A DNA stretch of 64,000 nt from positions 1,054,001 to 1,118,000 of the forward strand of contig JAIUNI010000001.1 of assembly GCA_020161935.1 (NCBI GenBank), written 5' to 3'. Numbering within the stretch: the stretch's first letter is position 1; the number at the start of each line of letters is the position of its first letter. A model generated the notes under the pieces. The model was not told the origin of the DNA, searched no databases, and worked only from the letters and a program-made list of their open reading frames with translations. Source of the stretch: Chloroflexota bacterium. Lineage in GTDB: Bacteria; Chloroflexota; Anaerolineae; Aggregatilineales; Phototrophicaceae. This document shows positions 17,683-26,917 of the stretch, piece by piece. The position numbers and the translations under genes are program-made.

Positions 17683-18294
17683 TTACTTCGCAGCGGCGTA
17701 CCGCTTGGCAACTTCGTCCCAGTTAACCACATTCCACCATGCCGCGATGTAATCGGGGCGGCGGTTCTGGTAGTTCAGGTAGTAAGCGTGTTCCCAAACG
17801 TCGATGCCTAAAATCGCGGTCTTGCCTTCCGAAATCGGGTTGTCTTGGTTCGGCGACGAGCTAATGCTCACCGCGCCACCCTTGTCGGCGATCAACCACG
17901 CCCAGCCGGAACCGAAGCGACCTACACCGGCAGCCGCGAACTTTTCCTTGAACGTGGCGAAGCTGCCAAATGCGGCATTAATCGCGTCAGCCAATTCGCC
18001 AGTCGGTTCGCCGCCCTTGCCCGGCCCCATAATCTGCCAGAAGAAGGTGTGGTTGTAATGTCCACCGCCGTTGTTGCGAACCGCGCCGCGAATCGCTTCC
18101 GGCAGGCTGTCGAGCGAGGTCAACAGTTCTTCAATGCTCTTGCTTTGCAGTTCAGGATGGCCTTCAAGCGCCTTGTTCAGGTTGGTAACATATGCGTTGT
18201 GGTGCTTGCCGTGGTGAATTTCCATCGTGCGAGCGTCGATATGCGGTTCCAGAGCGTTCGTCGCGTAAGGGAGGGCTGGAAGTTCGAATGCCAT
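17683..18294 (-). CDS. sodA: Superoxide dismutase, Fe/Mn family (Mn-type features)
   Basis: A 203-residue superoxide dismutase. Metal ligands are visible at His27 (EIHHGKHH), His82 (NHTFFW), Asp165 and His169 (DVWEHAYY). The outer-sphere Gln lies in SPNQDNP, and the position before NHTFFW holds Gly (GGGHYNH), a pattern typical of Mn-type or cambialistic enzymes. No signal peptide, so it is cytoplasmic. AGGAG 7-8 nt before the ATG at 18294 fixes the start; an upstream TTG is not needed. It converts superoxide to peroxide and oxygen, and points to exposure to oxygen. Confidence 0.96.
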   Translation of the reverse strand: MAFELPALPYATNALEPHIDARTMEIHHGKHHNAYVTNLNKALEGHPELQSKSIEELLTSLDSLPEAIRGAVRNNGGGHYNHTFFWQIMGPGKGGEPTGELADAINAAFGSFATFKEKFAAAGVGRFGSGWAWLIADKGGAVSISSSPNQDNPISEGKTAILGIDVWEHAYYLNYQNRRPDYIAAWWNVVNWDEVAKRYAAAK

Positions 18295-18463
18295 TATCAA
18301 TCTCCTCTTGTATGGTAGAAAGCTATAACACCACTATTCTATGCCAGCCGAGGGGCTTTCCAAATTGACCTTTGGTACAGATTAGTGGGTCTAGCCTAAA
18401 AACTCACTTATGAAGTATGCTACAAAAGCCTTGCAAAGCACATCATAAGTTTATAAAAGATTC

Positions 18464-19435
18464 ATGAGAGGCAGCCGTCCTCCATTTTCGCTGCCTGTTA
18501 AGAGAGCCAATGTGACGACCCGGCCTGCTACCGTCTCGCCCGCGACCAAAATTCCGCTTCAAGCGTATTTTGTTATCGCTATCGGGGTTTTGGCCGTCTC
18601 ACTCGCCTCGATCCTCATTAAAATGGCACAAGCGGAAGGCATTCCCTCACCCCTCGTCGCCGCTTCTCGCCTAGCTATCGCCTCGCTCGTACTCGCGCCG
18701 GTCACATTTAGCCGCTACCGCCAAGAAATCACGGGTCTACAACGCAATCAGTTTTTTCTCGCCGCGCTTTCTGGCCTATTTCTCGCCATCCACTTCGCCA
18801 CGTGGGTCAAGTCATTCGAGTACACGAGTGTGCTGGTCGGCGTAGTCTTGGTCAACACCAACCCGCTTTGGTCAGCCATTCTTGAAGTCATCTTCCTCCG
18901 CGCCCGTTTGGGTCGTTGGATCGTTATCGGTCTTATCGTCGGCATCATGGGCAGCGTCATCGTCGCCCTGCCCCCCGGCGGCAGCTTGCGGTTCGAGGCG
19001 AACGCGGGCAGCATCTTGGCGCTCATCGGTGCGCTGGCAGTCGCCGTCTATTTTGTGATCGGGCGTAACCTGCGTGCCACGCTGTCACTCATTCCCTACA
19101 TCTGGCTGGTCTACAGCTTTGCCGCCGCGTTCCTACTGATACTGGTTGTCGTCACCGGTACGCCGGTTCTTGGCTACAGCCCTAAAGGTTATCTGCTGCT
19201 CGTCTTAACCGCGCTTATTCCGCAGCTTGTCGGTCACTCCTCATTGAATTTCGCACTGCGTTATTTTCCGGCCTCCTATGTCGGGATTGCGGCTCAACTT
19301 GAACCCGTGTTGAGCGCGATTGTTGCCTTCCTGCTCTTTACCGAAATTCCAACGGGTCTGCAAATCATCGGAAGCGCCATCATCCTCGGCGGGGTTATCC
19401 TCGCCAGCGTGGGGCAAACCCAGAAGTCATCCTAA
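18464..19435 (+). CDS. EamA/DMT-family transporter
   Basis: A 323-residue membrane protein with about ten hydrophobic segments in two EamA repeats. Typical motifs are FLAIHFATWVKSFEYTSVLV and the second-half GYSPKGYLLLVLTALIPQLV. The family exports small metabolites such as amino acids, nucleosides or purines; the substrate is unknown. A GTG at 18511, preceded by AAGAGAG, is an alternative start that would remove 15 residues before the first helix. A paralogue follows 7 bp downstream on the same strand, so they may act as a pair or be a recent tandem duplication. Confidence 0.85.
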   Translation: MRGSRPPFSLPVKRANVTTRPATVSPATKIPLQAYFVIAIGVLAVSLASILIKMAQAEGIPSPLVAASRLAIASLVLAPVTFSRYRQEITGLQRNQFFLAALSGLFLAIHFATWVKSFEYTSVLVGVVLVNTNPLWSAILEVIFLRARLGRWIVIGLIVGIMGSVIVALPPGGSLRFEANAGSILALIGALAVAVYFVIGRNLRATLSLIPYIWLVYSFAAAFLLILVVVTGTPVLGYSPKGYLLLVLTALIPQLVGHSSLNFALRYFPASYVGIAAQLEPVLSAIVAFLLFTEIPTGLQIIGSAIILGGVILASVGQTQKSS

Positions 19436-19442
19436 TTACTCT

Positions 19443-20471
19443 ATGTCATCTCTTTCCATGAAACTCAAAATGCCAGCCTCCAAGCGGGGTCGCGTTCAAA
19501 TGCTGCTCATTTTCGGAACGTTTGTTGGGGCGTGGGCTTCAATTCTAGGGCGCATCGCCCAGCAGCATGGGATGCCAACCCCTGTCATCATCACCTTCCG
19601 CATGTTTTTGGGGGCGCTCGTACTGACACCCTACATCTGGCAGCATCACCGTGCCGAACTACGCGCGATGAATAAGCGCCATCTGTTGTTCGTGTTAATC
19701 GGCGGTATCTGGTTCGGCATTCACCTACTCTCCGGCTTTGAGGCGCTGAAACACACCTCGATATTGGTCAGTGGTGTACTCGGTGGTACACTGCCCATTT
19801 GGGTTGCCCTGCTCGAAGTCTACTTGTTGAAAGCCCATTTTAACCGTGTCATCTGGGTGGGATTAGCAATCACCTTGTTGGGCGGTGTCATCATTACCAT
19901 CGCGGGAAACGGCGACACCAGCTTGGGCGATAATCCCGCGCTCGGCAGCGTTCTAGCGCTTACCGCAGCCGTTTCGGGTGCCATCTACGCTATCGTCGGG
20001 CGCAAAGTGCGTGACTCCATCTCCCTGATACCCTACTTGTGGTTAGTGTTCATGATCGGTGGCCTGACCAGCCTACTCATGGTCGCCGTCAACGGACAAA
20101 CTTTCGTCGGCTATGACAGCACTGCCTACTTCGCCATCATCCTGCTGGTGCTGCTGCCTCAGCTCATTTGTCACGGCATTTATAACTACTCGCTGCGCCG
20201 TCTCCCTGCAACCTTTGTCAGTGTCGTCGGTCAGCTTGGCATCGTCATCAGCGCGGTATTGGCCTTTCTATTCTTCCGCGAAGTCCCCAACATATGGGAA
20301 ATTCCCGGCAGCATCGCCATCATCTTCGGCATTACGGTCGTCAACCTCAACAAGAACCCACCCCCTGCCGACCCTGCACCCATCGCGCAGGATGAACCCA
20401 TCGCGACCGCCTTTGGTGGTCTTTCGGGCATCGAACTTGAGCAGCTCCAATTCTCAGAAAAAGTGGAATAA
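19443..20471 (+). CDS. EamA/DMT-family transporter (paralogue of the preceding gene)
   Basis: A 342-residue membrane protein with the same ten-helix, two-repeat layout as its upstream neighbour (for example GIHLLSGFEALKHTSILVS matches HFATWVKSFEYTSVLVG). It ends in a cytoplasmic tail of about 40 residues rich in Pro and Glu that the neighbour lacks. I place the start at the ATG at 19443, 7 bp after the preceding stop, because the frame further upstream lies inside that gene; no clear ribosome site is seen, which suggests translational coupling. Substrate unknown. Confidence 0.85.
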   Translation: MSSLSMKLKMPASKRGRVQMLLIFGTFVGAWASILGRIAQQHGMPTPVIITFRMFLGALVLTPYIWQHHRAELRAMNKRHLLFVLIGGIWFGIHLLSGFEALKHTSILVSGVLGGTLPIWVALLEVYLLKAHFNRVIWVGLAITLLGGVIITIAGNGDTSLGDNPALGSVLALTAAVSGAIYAIVGRKVRDSISLIPYLWLVFMIGGLTSLLMVAVNGQTFVGYDSTAYFAIILLVLLPQLICHGIYNYSLRRLPATFVSVVGQLGIVISAVLAFLFFREVPNIWEIPGSIAIIFGITVVNLNKNPPPADPAPIAQDEPIATAFGGLSGIELEQLQFSEKVE

Positions 20472-20478
20472 GTCTGTA

Positions 20479-20498
20479 GGGAAGCTGGTGTGCTTCCC
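20479..20498 (+). terminator. Stem-loop after the EamA gene pair
   Basis: Stem GGGAAGC (20479-20485) with GCTTCCC (20492-20498), 7 bp past the stop codon. The following T-tract is weak, so it may be an inefficient terminator. Confidence 0.5.
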
Positions 20499-20925
20499 TT
20501 AGGCATCAAATTGTGTCCGTGAATTACCGTCACATATCAGCAGTGTTGTAGGGGCTTGCAGTTAGCAAGCCTTCGCCTCTGAACAGTTCATCACCATGAC
20601 CGCAGGGACAATATGAGCCTGTCCGCTGCCACCTACAGATAAGCCCCATTATCTTGTTGCCCACCCCTTATCCAACACCTGCTCCTATCTTTGCCTTTAA
20701 CTTGAAACATTCTACATGCAACTTGTTACTATTTAGGTTTATTTTCGGTTAACCCGACAAACCGTTTACAAACCTTCTCCCAACCGGCTTAACAATCCCG
20801 CTCCCTCAAGATGGTTAACGCCAACACCCATTAAAAGTGACCAAATGTTCTGACAAATGTTCACCCTTTTCATCCCAACCTCTGCTATCCTGTTCATAGG
20901 AACACCTATATCCCTGCCTTTTCTC

Positions 20926-20960
20926 CCCTCTCCTAGCTGTACTCAGCGGTCGGGAGAGGG
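20926..20960. repeat. GC-rich inverted repeat (REP-like)
   Basis: CCCTCTCC (20926-20933) pairs with GGAGAGGG (20953-20960) around a 19-nt loop, followed by a GGCGGGGGTGAGGG block. Its form resembles dispersed extragenic palindromes of other bacteria; only one copy is visible in this window. Confidence 0.45.
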
Positions 20961-21070
20961 GGCGGGGGTGAGGGCAGACCCGCCGCACCTTAACAACTAC
21001 ATCGCCCCAACGCACACAAATAGTCGTGCCGCCTATGCTGCATTTGCCGCTTGTTCCGCATATTGTGCAT

Positions 21071-21105
21071 TTGACTGTCAACTGAAAACTGTTGGCTGAT
21101 AACTG
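21071..21105. repeat. 35-bp direct repeat, copy 1
   Basis: It begins TTGACTGTCAACTGAAAACT and matches 21187-21221 at 34 of 35 positions. The copies are 81 bp apart, in non-coding DNA, and are not part of an array. Confidence 0.85.
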
Positions 21106-21186
21106 TTTTGCAGCAAACGTTGCAGCAGCGAACCGGCCTTCCGCCGCTGGGATAAAACAATCGCCTTCAGGCGTTTTGTATTGTCT

Positions 21187-21221
21187 TTGACTGTCAACTG
21201 AAAACTGTTGACTGATAACTG
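21187..21221. repeat. 35-bp direct repeat, copy 2
   Basis: Same repeat as 21071-21105, with one substitution (A for G at the 25th position). A looser variant (CTGTTGACTATAGACTATCG) is seen near 21457. Confidence 0.85.
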
Positions 21222-21273
21222 GTTTGCCATTGCCGAAATTGCCGCCAGATTTGCCAATTGACAACTCCGACAC

Positions 21274-21298
21274 TGACGACTATGACGACTATGACGAC
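21274..21298. repeat. Short tandem repeat of a 9-bp unit
   Basis: The unit TATGACGAC is repeated in tandem, about 2.8 copies. Non-coding; a possible slippage site. Confidence 0.7.
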
Positions 21299-21486
21299 AT
21301 TTGCGACACAAAATCTCGGATTCTCAACTGCAACAACAGCATCAACAGCAATATTTCGAATATTTTAACTTTTTAAACTTTTATGGCGTTTCAATAGGCT
21401 TTTGTCGCCGCCGCCGCCATAACACCTTGGCGATTAGTATTTGCCTTTAGACTATCACCTGTTGACTATAGACTATCGACTGAAAT

Positions 21487-21515
21487 AAAAAACGGTGAGC
21501 CTTGCCCACCGTTTT
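21487..21515 (-). terminator. Rho-independent terminator after the tandem solute-binding protein
   Basis: AAAACGGTG (21489-21497) pairs with CACCGTTTT (21507-21515); on the minus strand a T-rich stretch follows. It lies 25 bp past the stop at 21540 and would end the transcript that includes obg and nadD. Confidence 0.85.
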
Positions 21516-21539
21516 CCTTCAACCTTCTATCAGATCGAA

Positions 21540-23285
21540 CTATCCGAGCTTGAAGCTCAGGTAATCCGAAATCCCCGGCCAAATATCAGCCGTTGGCATA
21601 TCTTCCGGCAGGAGAACCTGCCCCAACAACGACTGCATCTTCCCATTCCGGTACATCTCCTGAATGGTGTATTCCACTAGCAGCCGGAAGTCGATGTCAT
21701 TCCGGGGAACCGCCATGCCGATATAAAAGCGGCTGTACCACGCATCCGGGTTTGTACCCCGCCGCGTCAACCGCAGGTCGTTCGGGCTGGCTTGTACCAA
21801 AGGCACGAGCTTCAAACTATCGCCAAAGACCGCGTGAACATTATTCTGGTTCAGGAGCACGTCTGGCGCGTTCGCTTCATTGTTGATCGCAAAGAACCGA
21901 ACGCCGGAGTTCGCGCTCTCAGCCAGCGCCTTTGCCCGTTCTTCCGCCCCTTCCTCATTCGAGAAAATCCCAAGTACCCGTCCACGCAGATCAAGGAAGG
22001 TTTCGTACTCATCATTCTTCTTGACCATCACCCGCTCGCCGTGCAGGAAATAAGGCGCGGTCAAATCCACCTTGTCGGCTGCTGCCCAATCCAGCGTCAC
22101 CCCGATAGCAATATCCGCCTCGCCGCTGGCAACCAGATCAAGCGCGTTCGCTGCCGAGTTTGGGATGTAATCAACTCGAAATCCCCAGATCGCAGCCATT
22201 GACTCGATTACCGCGCGGTTTGTCGCTTCGAACCGTTTCAGGCTTTCCGGCGCGTCCTCCGGCAAATCCGTAACCCCTGCTACACGTATCGCCTTTGCTT
22301 GCTGTAAACGCGGGATAGTCGTCAGGCTTGGGTAAGGTACATCTTGAGGCATTTGGTCAGGCTTCGGCCCTTCCTCCCCGATCCCTGCCCAAACCGGCAC
22401 AAGGTTGATGGAGTATGGCAGTCCCGTGAGGTAGGTCTGATGTAGTTCTTGGAGCTTGCCTTGTTGGGAGAGATATTGCAGGGTCTTGTTAATCAAGTTT
22501 CGCCAATTGATGTCTTGCCGGCGTACCGCAATCGCGTAAGGTTCCGGCCCAACCACTTCTTCGAGTATCTTGCCCATCCCCGGCTGCGGAATGACCTTCA
22601 ACAGTTGAACGCGGCTGTCAACTACGCCGTCAATCTGGCTGCTCACTAAGGCCGAATATGCTTGGTCAATCGTTAAAAAGGACTGAACCGTAATCCCAAC
22701 CCCTGACCGCTGCTGCCATAGGCTGATCGCCTCGGAGGCGGGTGTACCCAACACGTAACCGACCTTACGACCGGATAAATCGCCCAAACCCGCCGCGCCG
22801 TCATCCTGCCTGACCAGCATCGATTGGGCATCTGCGAAATACGTCTGGCTGAACTCCACCTGTGCGTCCAAATCGCGCCGGTGCGTCTGTAACCCCATCA
22901 GCATGTCAATCGCGCCGCTTTTGAGCATGTCCATGCCATTTTGGCGCGTCACCTGCACGGGCTTGAACTCCACGCCCCACGTTTCGGCCATCGTCTTAGC
23001 GAGATCAGCATCAAAACCTGACACCTCACCGCGAACATTCAACGTTCCAAAAGGTGGCACATTGTAAAGGAGACCAACCCGCACCGCGCCGTCCTGCTGA
23101 ACCTTAACCAGTGAGGACTCGGTAAGTAAAACATCACCAGCCGCCACGTCTTGAGATGGCACCAGTGTTGGTGGAACAAGGGTAGGCGCAGGCTGGAACT
23201 CAACATCCGCCGAGAAAGACGGCATGAAGCCAACGGCAAGCAGCCCAATAACCACCAACGCAAAAACAGTTGAAGTTCGTTTCAT
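21540..23285 (-). CDS. Exported protein with two family-3 solute-binding domains in tandem
   Basis: A 581-residue protein with a signal peptide (VFALVVIGLLAVGFMPSFSA) and two consecutive SBP_bac_3 domains. The first starts near GAVRVGLLYNVPPFG and contains GFDADLAKTMAETWG; the second starts near KAIRVAGVTDLPEDAP. Such domains bind polar amino acids or opine-like ligands. No permease or ATPase gene lies nearby, so it may feed a distant transporter or act as a sensor. The start at 23285 lies 5 bp from the nadD stop; the frame reads further upstream, but only within nadD. It is the last gene of an obg-nadD transcript. Confidence 0.88.
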   Translation of the reverse strand: MKRTSTVFALVVIGLLAVGFMPSFSADVEFQPAPTLVPPTLVPSQDVAAGDVLLTESSLVKVQQDGAVRVGLLYNVPPFGTLNVRGEVSGFDADLAKTMAETWGVEFKPVQVTRQNGMDMLKSGAIDMLMGLQTHRRDLDAQVEFSQTYFADAQSMLVRQDDGAAGLGDLSGRKVGYVLGTPASEAISLWQQRSGVGITVQSFLTIDQAYSALVSSQIDGVVDSRVQLLKVIPQPGMGKILEEVVGPEPYAIAVRRQDINWRNLINKTLQYLSQQGKLQELHQTYLTGLPYSINLVPVWAGIGEEGPKPDQMPQDVPYPSLTTIPRLQQAKAIRVAGVTDLPEDAPESLKRFEATNRAVIESMAAIWGFRVDYIPNSAANALDLVASGEADIAIGVTLDWAAADKVDLTAPYFLHGERVMVKKNDEYETFLDLRGRVLGIFSNEEGAEERAKALAESANSGVRFFAINNEANAPDVLLNQNNVHAVFGDSLKLVPLVQASPNDLRLTRRGTNPDAWYSRFYIGMAVPRNDIDFRLLVEYTIQEMYRNGKMQSLLGQVLLPEDMPTADIWPGISDYLSFKLG

Positions 23286-23289
23286 AGGA

Positions 23290-23886
23290 TTACCTGTATA
23301 ACTGGTTGGTATTGATGTAGTCGAGCACAGCATCCGGCACGAGATACCGGATACTCAAGCCCGCTTGAAACCGCGAAACAATCGCGGTCGAGGAAATATC
23401 AATGAGTGGCGCGTCTACAATCGTCAGGCGGTCAGCAAGTTCCGGTAACACTGCCGCGTGTAAATCGGCTGGAATTTCACTTTGAGGCCGCCGCATCACC
23501 GCGATACGGCACAGTTTCAGCAGCTCGCGAGGTTGGTACCATGTGGGCAAATTCTGTAACGAATCGCCCCCCATAATGAAGTACAGTTCAGCTTGAGGGT
23601 ACTCATCCTGCACCAAGCGCATCATATCGACCGAGTAATGCGGCCCCGGTCGGTCAACATCAATCCGCGAAATCATGAATTGGGGGTTATCTTGGGTGGC
23701 GCAGTCCAGCATTCTAATCCGATGCTCGACAGCCGTTTTCGCGTCCTGCTGCTTATGTGGCGGGTCGGCGGCTGGCATAAACAGGAGCCGCTCTAACCCA
23801 ATCGCACCGACCGCGTGCTGCGCCAAAATCAAATGCCCGACATGCGGCGGGTCAAACGTGCCACCCAGTATACCAATTCGCTCCAT
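23290..23886 (-). CDS. nadD: Nicotinate-nucleotide adenylyltransferase
   Basis: A 198-residue NadD. The nucleotidyltransferase motif GGTFDPPHVGH is at the N-terminus and ISSTAIVSRFQAG (the ISSTxIR-type motif) is near the end; its length is normal for the family. It transfers AMP from ATP to nicotinate mononucleotide, a step in NAD synthesis. It lies 6 bp after obg, a pairing common in many bacteria, and GAGG precedes its ATG. Confidence 0.96.
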   Translation of the reverse strand: MERIGILGGTFDPPHVGHLILAQHAVGAIGLERLLFMPAADPPHKQQDAKTAVEHRIRMLDCATQDNPQFMISRIDVDRPGPHYSVDMMRLVQDEYPQAELYFIMGGDSLQNLPTWYQPRELLKLCRIAVMRRPQSEIPADLHAAVLPELADRLTIVDAPLIDISSTAIVSRFQAGLSIRYLVPDAVLDYINTNQLYR

Positions 23887-23892
23887 GCGCCC

Positions 23893-25158
23893 TCAATCAG
23901 CCCATTCGAGTTCGTAATCGCCGATATAAACCGTATCCCCAACTTGAACCCCGGCCTCGACGAGCGCAGCCGAAACACCCAGCGTCTCCAGAATATCTTG
24001 AAAACGCATCACGGCATCTTCATAGTCCCAGTGAGTCATCGAAGCTGCGCGTTCAATGCGCCGCCCGACCACACGATACGCGCCATTATCCTCACGCACG
24101 ATATTGAACACCACCTCTTCTTCCGGCAGTTCATAAAGGGGTGTTATCTCGACCGGCATAATCTCGACAGGCGGGAGCGCATCAACCGTCAAGAACACCC
24201 GTTGAATAAGTTCCTTCACATTTTGCTGGGTCGCTGCGGAAATCGCCATCGGTTCGATCCCACGCGCGTTCAAAAAGGCTTTGACCTCAGGCCAGCGTTC
24301 TTGGGCTTCCGGCAAGTCCATCTTGGTGAAAACCACGATCTGCGGCTTTTCACCCAACCGTTCGTCATACAAAGCCAGTTCGGAATTAATCTGGCTGTAG
24401 TCGGCAATCGGGTTTTCGCTCGCGCCGTTCAGTAGGTGAACAAGGACGCGGGTACGCTGCACATGGCGTAGGAACGAATGCCCCAGCCCTACCCCCAAGT
24501 GCGCCCCTTCGATCAACCCCGGAATATCGGCGACGACCATATCACGCTGGTCGTATAACACCACGCCGAGGTTTGGCTCCAACGTGGTAAAGGGATAATC
24601 GGCGATCTTGGGACGGGCGTTGCTAATCACCGAAAGCAGAGTCGACTTGCCTGCATTCGGCACACCCACCAACCCTACGTCCGCGATCAGCTTCAGTTCG
24701 AGGGTCAACCACATCTCTTGACCGGGTGCGCCCTTTTCAGCCATGCGCGGCGTTTGGTTGGAGGGACTTGCGAAATGCTGGTTCCCACGACCACCGCGCC
24801 CACCCTTCGCGATGACCACACGGTCGTCCTTACGCACAAGGTCAGCGATAATCGCACCCGTTTCAGGGTCTTTGATCACCGTACCGGGCGGAACGTCAAT
24901 CTCAATCACCTTGCCACTCGCGCCGCTCATATTCTTGGCGCGACCGGGCTTGCCATTGTCAGCCTTGAAGTGAACACCCCGCTGAAATGGCGAAAGTGTA
25001 TTCAGGCGCGGGTTCACCTTGATGACGACATCACCGCCCCTGCCACCATCACCGCCTGCTGGCCCGCCGCGCGGCATAAACTTTTCGCGTAGGAAAGCAA
25101 CGATACCGTCGCCCCCATCCCCGCTGCGGACGTAAATTTTCACTTCATCTAACAACAT
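23893..25158 (-). CDS. obg: GTPase Obg/CgtA
   Basis: A 421-residue Obg GTPase with all three parts: the glycine-rich Obg fold (DEVKIYVRSGDGGDGIVAFL), the G domain with G1 GVPNAGKSTLL, G3 DIPGLIEGAH, G4 FTKMD and G5 SAAT, and a C-terminal OCT domain (about 345-421, ending DTVYIGDYELEWAD). It binds the 50S ribosomal subunit and acts in ribosome assembly and the stringent response. It appears to be the first gene of the obg-nadD-binding-protein transcript, with a 45-bp gap to the epimerase upstream. Confidence 0.96.
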   Translation of the reverse strand: MLLDEVKIYVRSGDGGDGIVAFLREKFMPRGGPAGGDGGRGGDVVIKVNPRLNTLSPFQRGVHFKADNGKPGRAKNMSGASGKVIEIDVPPGTVIKDPETGAIIADLVRKDDRVVIAKGGRGGRGNQHFASPSNQTPRMAEKGAPGQEMWLTLELKLIADVGLVGVPNAGKSTLLSVISNARPKIADYPFTTLEPNLGVVLYDQRDMVVADIPGLIEGAHLGVGLGHSFLRHVQRTRVLVHLLNGASENPIADYSQINSELALYDERLGEKPQIVVFTKMDLPEAQERWPEVKAFLNARGIEPMAISAATQQNVKELIQRVFLTVDALPPVEIMPVEITPLYELPEEEVVFNIVREDNGAYRVVGRRIERAASMTHWDYEDAVMRFQDILETLGVSAALVEAGVQVGDTVYIGDYELEWAD

Positions 25159-25203
25159 GACCCTATACCTGCATTCATAACTAAAGTGTGGACTGGAACG
25201 CGG

Positions 25204-26202
25204 TTAGCATTCCAATTCGGGCAGCATATCGGGCTGCCCTGCGCGGTACCATGCAATCGTTCGTCGTGCGCCTTCGCGGAAGTCCGTTGGCGAAAAGCCA
25301 AGCTCGCGCCGCGCCTTATCACTGGATACGCGCCAGCTATTATACACGTAAGAACGCAGGTTCAACGGCCAGAATGGCTCGGTGCGCGTAATTACTGCCA
25401 GTGCTTCGAGAATTCGCGCCGTATTGATCCCCAACCAACCGGGGATTGGCAGCCTCGGCCAATGCAGGTTCGCCTCTTCGCAGACAATATCAAATGCCTC
25501 GCGGTGGGAAATCCAGTCACCGCAAATATTGTAGACTTCCCCGACCCGCCCGCGTTCAAGCGCCTTCACAACCCCTTGTGCAACATCACGAATATAAGCG
25601 GGGAAAATGATATAGCGACCACGATTGACCTGCATAATGATTCCACGCATCGGGTCTTTGAAAAACAACCGGTTGAATGCGTACTGTCCCAGCGGGCCGT
25701 AGTATGCCCCCGGTCGCAGCACGACTACCGGAAGGTGATTGTCGTGGTAGGCTTGCATCACGGCTTGTTCAGCTTGCCACTTACTCCGTTGGTAAGCATC
25801 GACCGGATGCGCCGGATGCGTCTCATCAACAATCCGGTTCGGATCAGGCTCCCCAACAACCGCAACTGTTGAAATATGGATAAATCGCTCAATCCGTGCG
25901 CGTTTTGCGGCCTGTAATACATTCTGCGTACCGAGAGCGTTCGTCGCCGCGAAGGATTTTTCATCGCCCCAAAAACGAAACATACCGCCCGCATGAATGA
26001 TCGAACTGCAACCGTCAACCGCTGCTTCGAGCGAGGCGCTATCCTGAAGATCGCCAGTTACAACTTGCACTTGGGGGTAATACTTTAACCACGGATGGGC
26101 TTGAGGATGACGTGTCAAAAGACGCACTGGCAGCCCAGCGCGGCACAACATTGGAACCAGATGCCGTCCCAAAAATCCGGTTCCACCTGTCAAGAAAATC
26201 AT
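25204..26202 (-). CDS. NAD-dependent epimerase/dehydratase (extended SDR)
   Basis: A 332-residue extended short-chain dehydrogenase. The Rossmann motif GGTGFLGRHL is at the N-terminus, and the catalytic YxxxK is YQRSK in DAYQRSKWQAEQ. The HISTVAVVGEP segment and the overall pattern resemble 3-beta-hydroxysteroid dehydrogenase-like or dihydroflavonol reductase-like proteins. It probably acts on a sugar nucleotide or polyprenyl/lipid substrate, which cannot be named from sequence. Upstream on the same strand is a small membrane-anchored protein. Confidence 0.85.
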   Translation of the reverse strand: MIFLTGGTGFLGRHLVPMLCRAGLPVRLLTRHPQAHPWLKYYPQVQVVTGDLQDSASLEAAVDGCSSIIHAGGMFRFWGDEKSFAATNALGTQNVLQAAKRARIERFIHISTVAVVGEPDPNRIVDETHPAHPVDAYQRSKWQAEQAVMQAYHDNHLPVVVLRPGAYYGPLGQYAFNRLFFKDPMRGIIMQVNRGRYIIFPAYIRDVAQGVVKALERGRVGEVYNICGDWISHREAFDIVCEEANLHWPRLPIPGWLGINTARILEALAVITRTEPFWPLNLRSYVYNSWRVSSDKARRELGFSPTDFREGARRTIAWYRAGQPDMLPELEC

Positions 26203-26230
26203 TACACACCTTTAAACCGGACAAACAACA

Positions 26231-26851
26231 TCAGTTATCGCGCCCGATACCGGTCTTTTCATGCGAATAAAATTGAATGTGGCCTGTATCTGCCCGGCTT
26301 GACCAACCTGCGGGCAGCTCTTGGATGATGGATTCGATTTTCCAGCGCTTCACGGGAATATCGTAGCACATTTGGAACACGATCACGCCGTCGCCCATAT
26401 CTTGTTCTAGCGACCACGACGGTTGGTTCGCGCAGCGCGTTTCCATATGGCGCTCGGTCTGGCAGTCAACCACTAAACAACGGCTGCCATCTTCCGAAAA
26501 CTGCCGCACCTGAACATGATGCCGTGCCGTAAAAATGCCATCAAAATAGACGCGCCGTTTTTGATCCTCATAACCCGTAATCATTTGAAAACGAGCGAGA
26601 AACCGTCCCATCAGGTAATTCGGCGCACAGCTTTGGGTATTGTCGACTAAGGTGCTGGATAACCAGTTAACCGCTTCTAAATAATCGGTTCGCACCTGCT
26701 CCACAACCGTATCGGGGGCAATCCATTCGGCTGTTCTAGTCGCGCCAGCCCGTACACGCCGCAAGCGTGATGTCCACGGAATAGGCTCACGACCGAAGCC
26801 AAAGAACACGAGGCATACCGCTACGAAAATAAGAACCAGCGCGATTCGCAT
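26231..26851 (-). CDS. Membrane-anchored protein of unknown function
   Basis: A 206-residue protein with one N-terminal membrane helix (MRIALVLIFVAVCLVFFGFG), with the rest probably outside. The soluble part holds four Cys (CAPNYL, RCLVVDCQTE, TRCANQ) and Trp-rich segments. No family is recognised. It lies between the SDR gene and the receiver-domain gene on the same strand, with small gaps. Confidence 0.65.
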   Translation of the reverse strand: MRIALVLIFVAVCLVFFGFGREPIPWTSRLRRVRAGATRTAEWIAPDTVVEQVRTDYLEAVNWLSSTLVDNTQSCAPNYLMGRFLARFQMITGYEDQKRRVYFDGIFTARHHVQVRQFSEDGSRCLVVDCQTERHMETRCANQPSWSLEQDMGDGVIVFQMCYDIPVKRWKIESIIQELPAGWSSRADTGHIQFYSHEKTGIGRDN

Positions 26852-26917
26852 AATGAATGATATAAACCTCGCACGGGCTATAACGCTTACTTCCTAACCT
26901 GAACGATCCCCGATCAA

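Larger units (their letters stand above)
20472..21486. other. Gene-free, repeat-bearing interval of about 1 kb
   Basis: I see no credible gene here. Contents: two stem-loops (20479-20498 and GGCTTGC/GCAAGCC at 20553-20571), a GC-rich inverted repeat at 20926-20960, a 35-bp near-perfect direct repeat (21071-21105 and 21187-21221) and a 9-bp tandem repeat (21274-21298). The frames open on the minus strand are made of these repeats and do not look like proteins. Confidence 0.7.

Noticed and set aside
21071..21221. CRISPR array
   Set aside because: Only two repeat copies with an 81-bp gap and no cas genes nearby.
20815..21273. Open frame of 152 codons on the minus strand
   Set aside because: It is built from the 35-bp repeat and the GC-rich palindrome (QLSxNSFQLTVK twice) and looks like no real protein.
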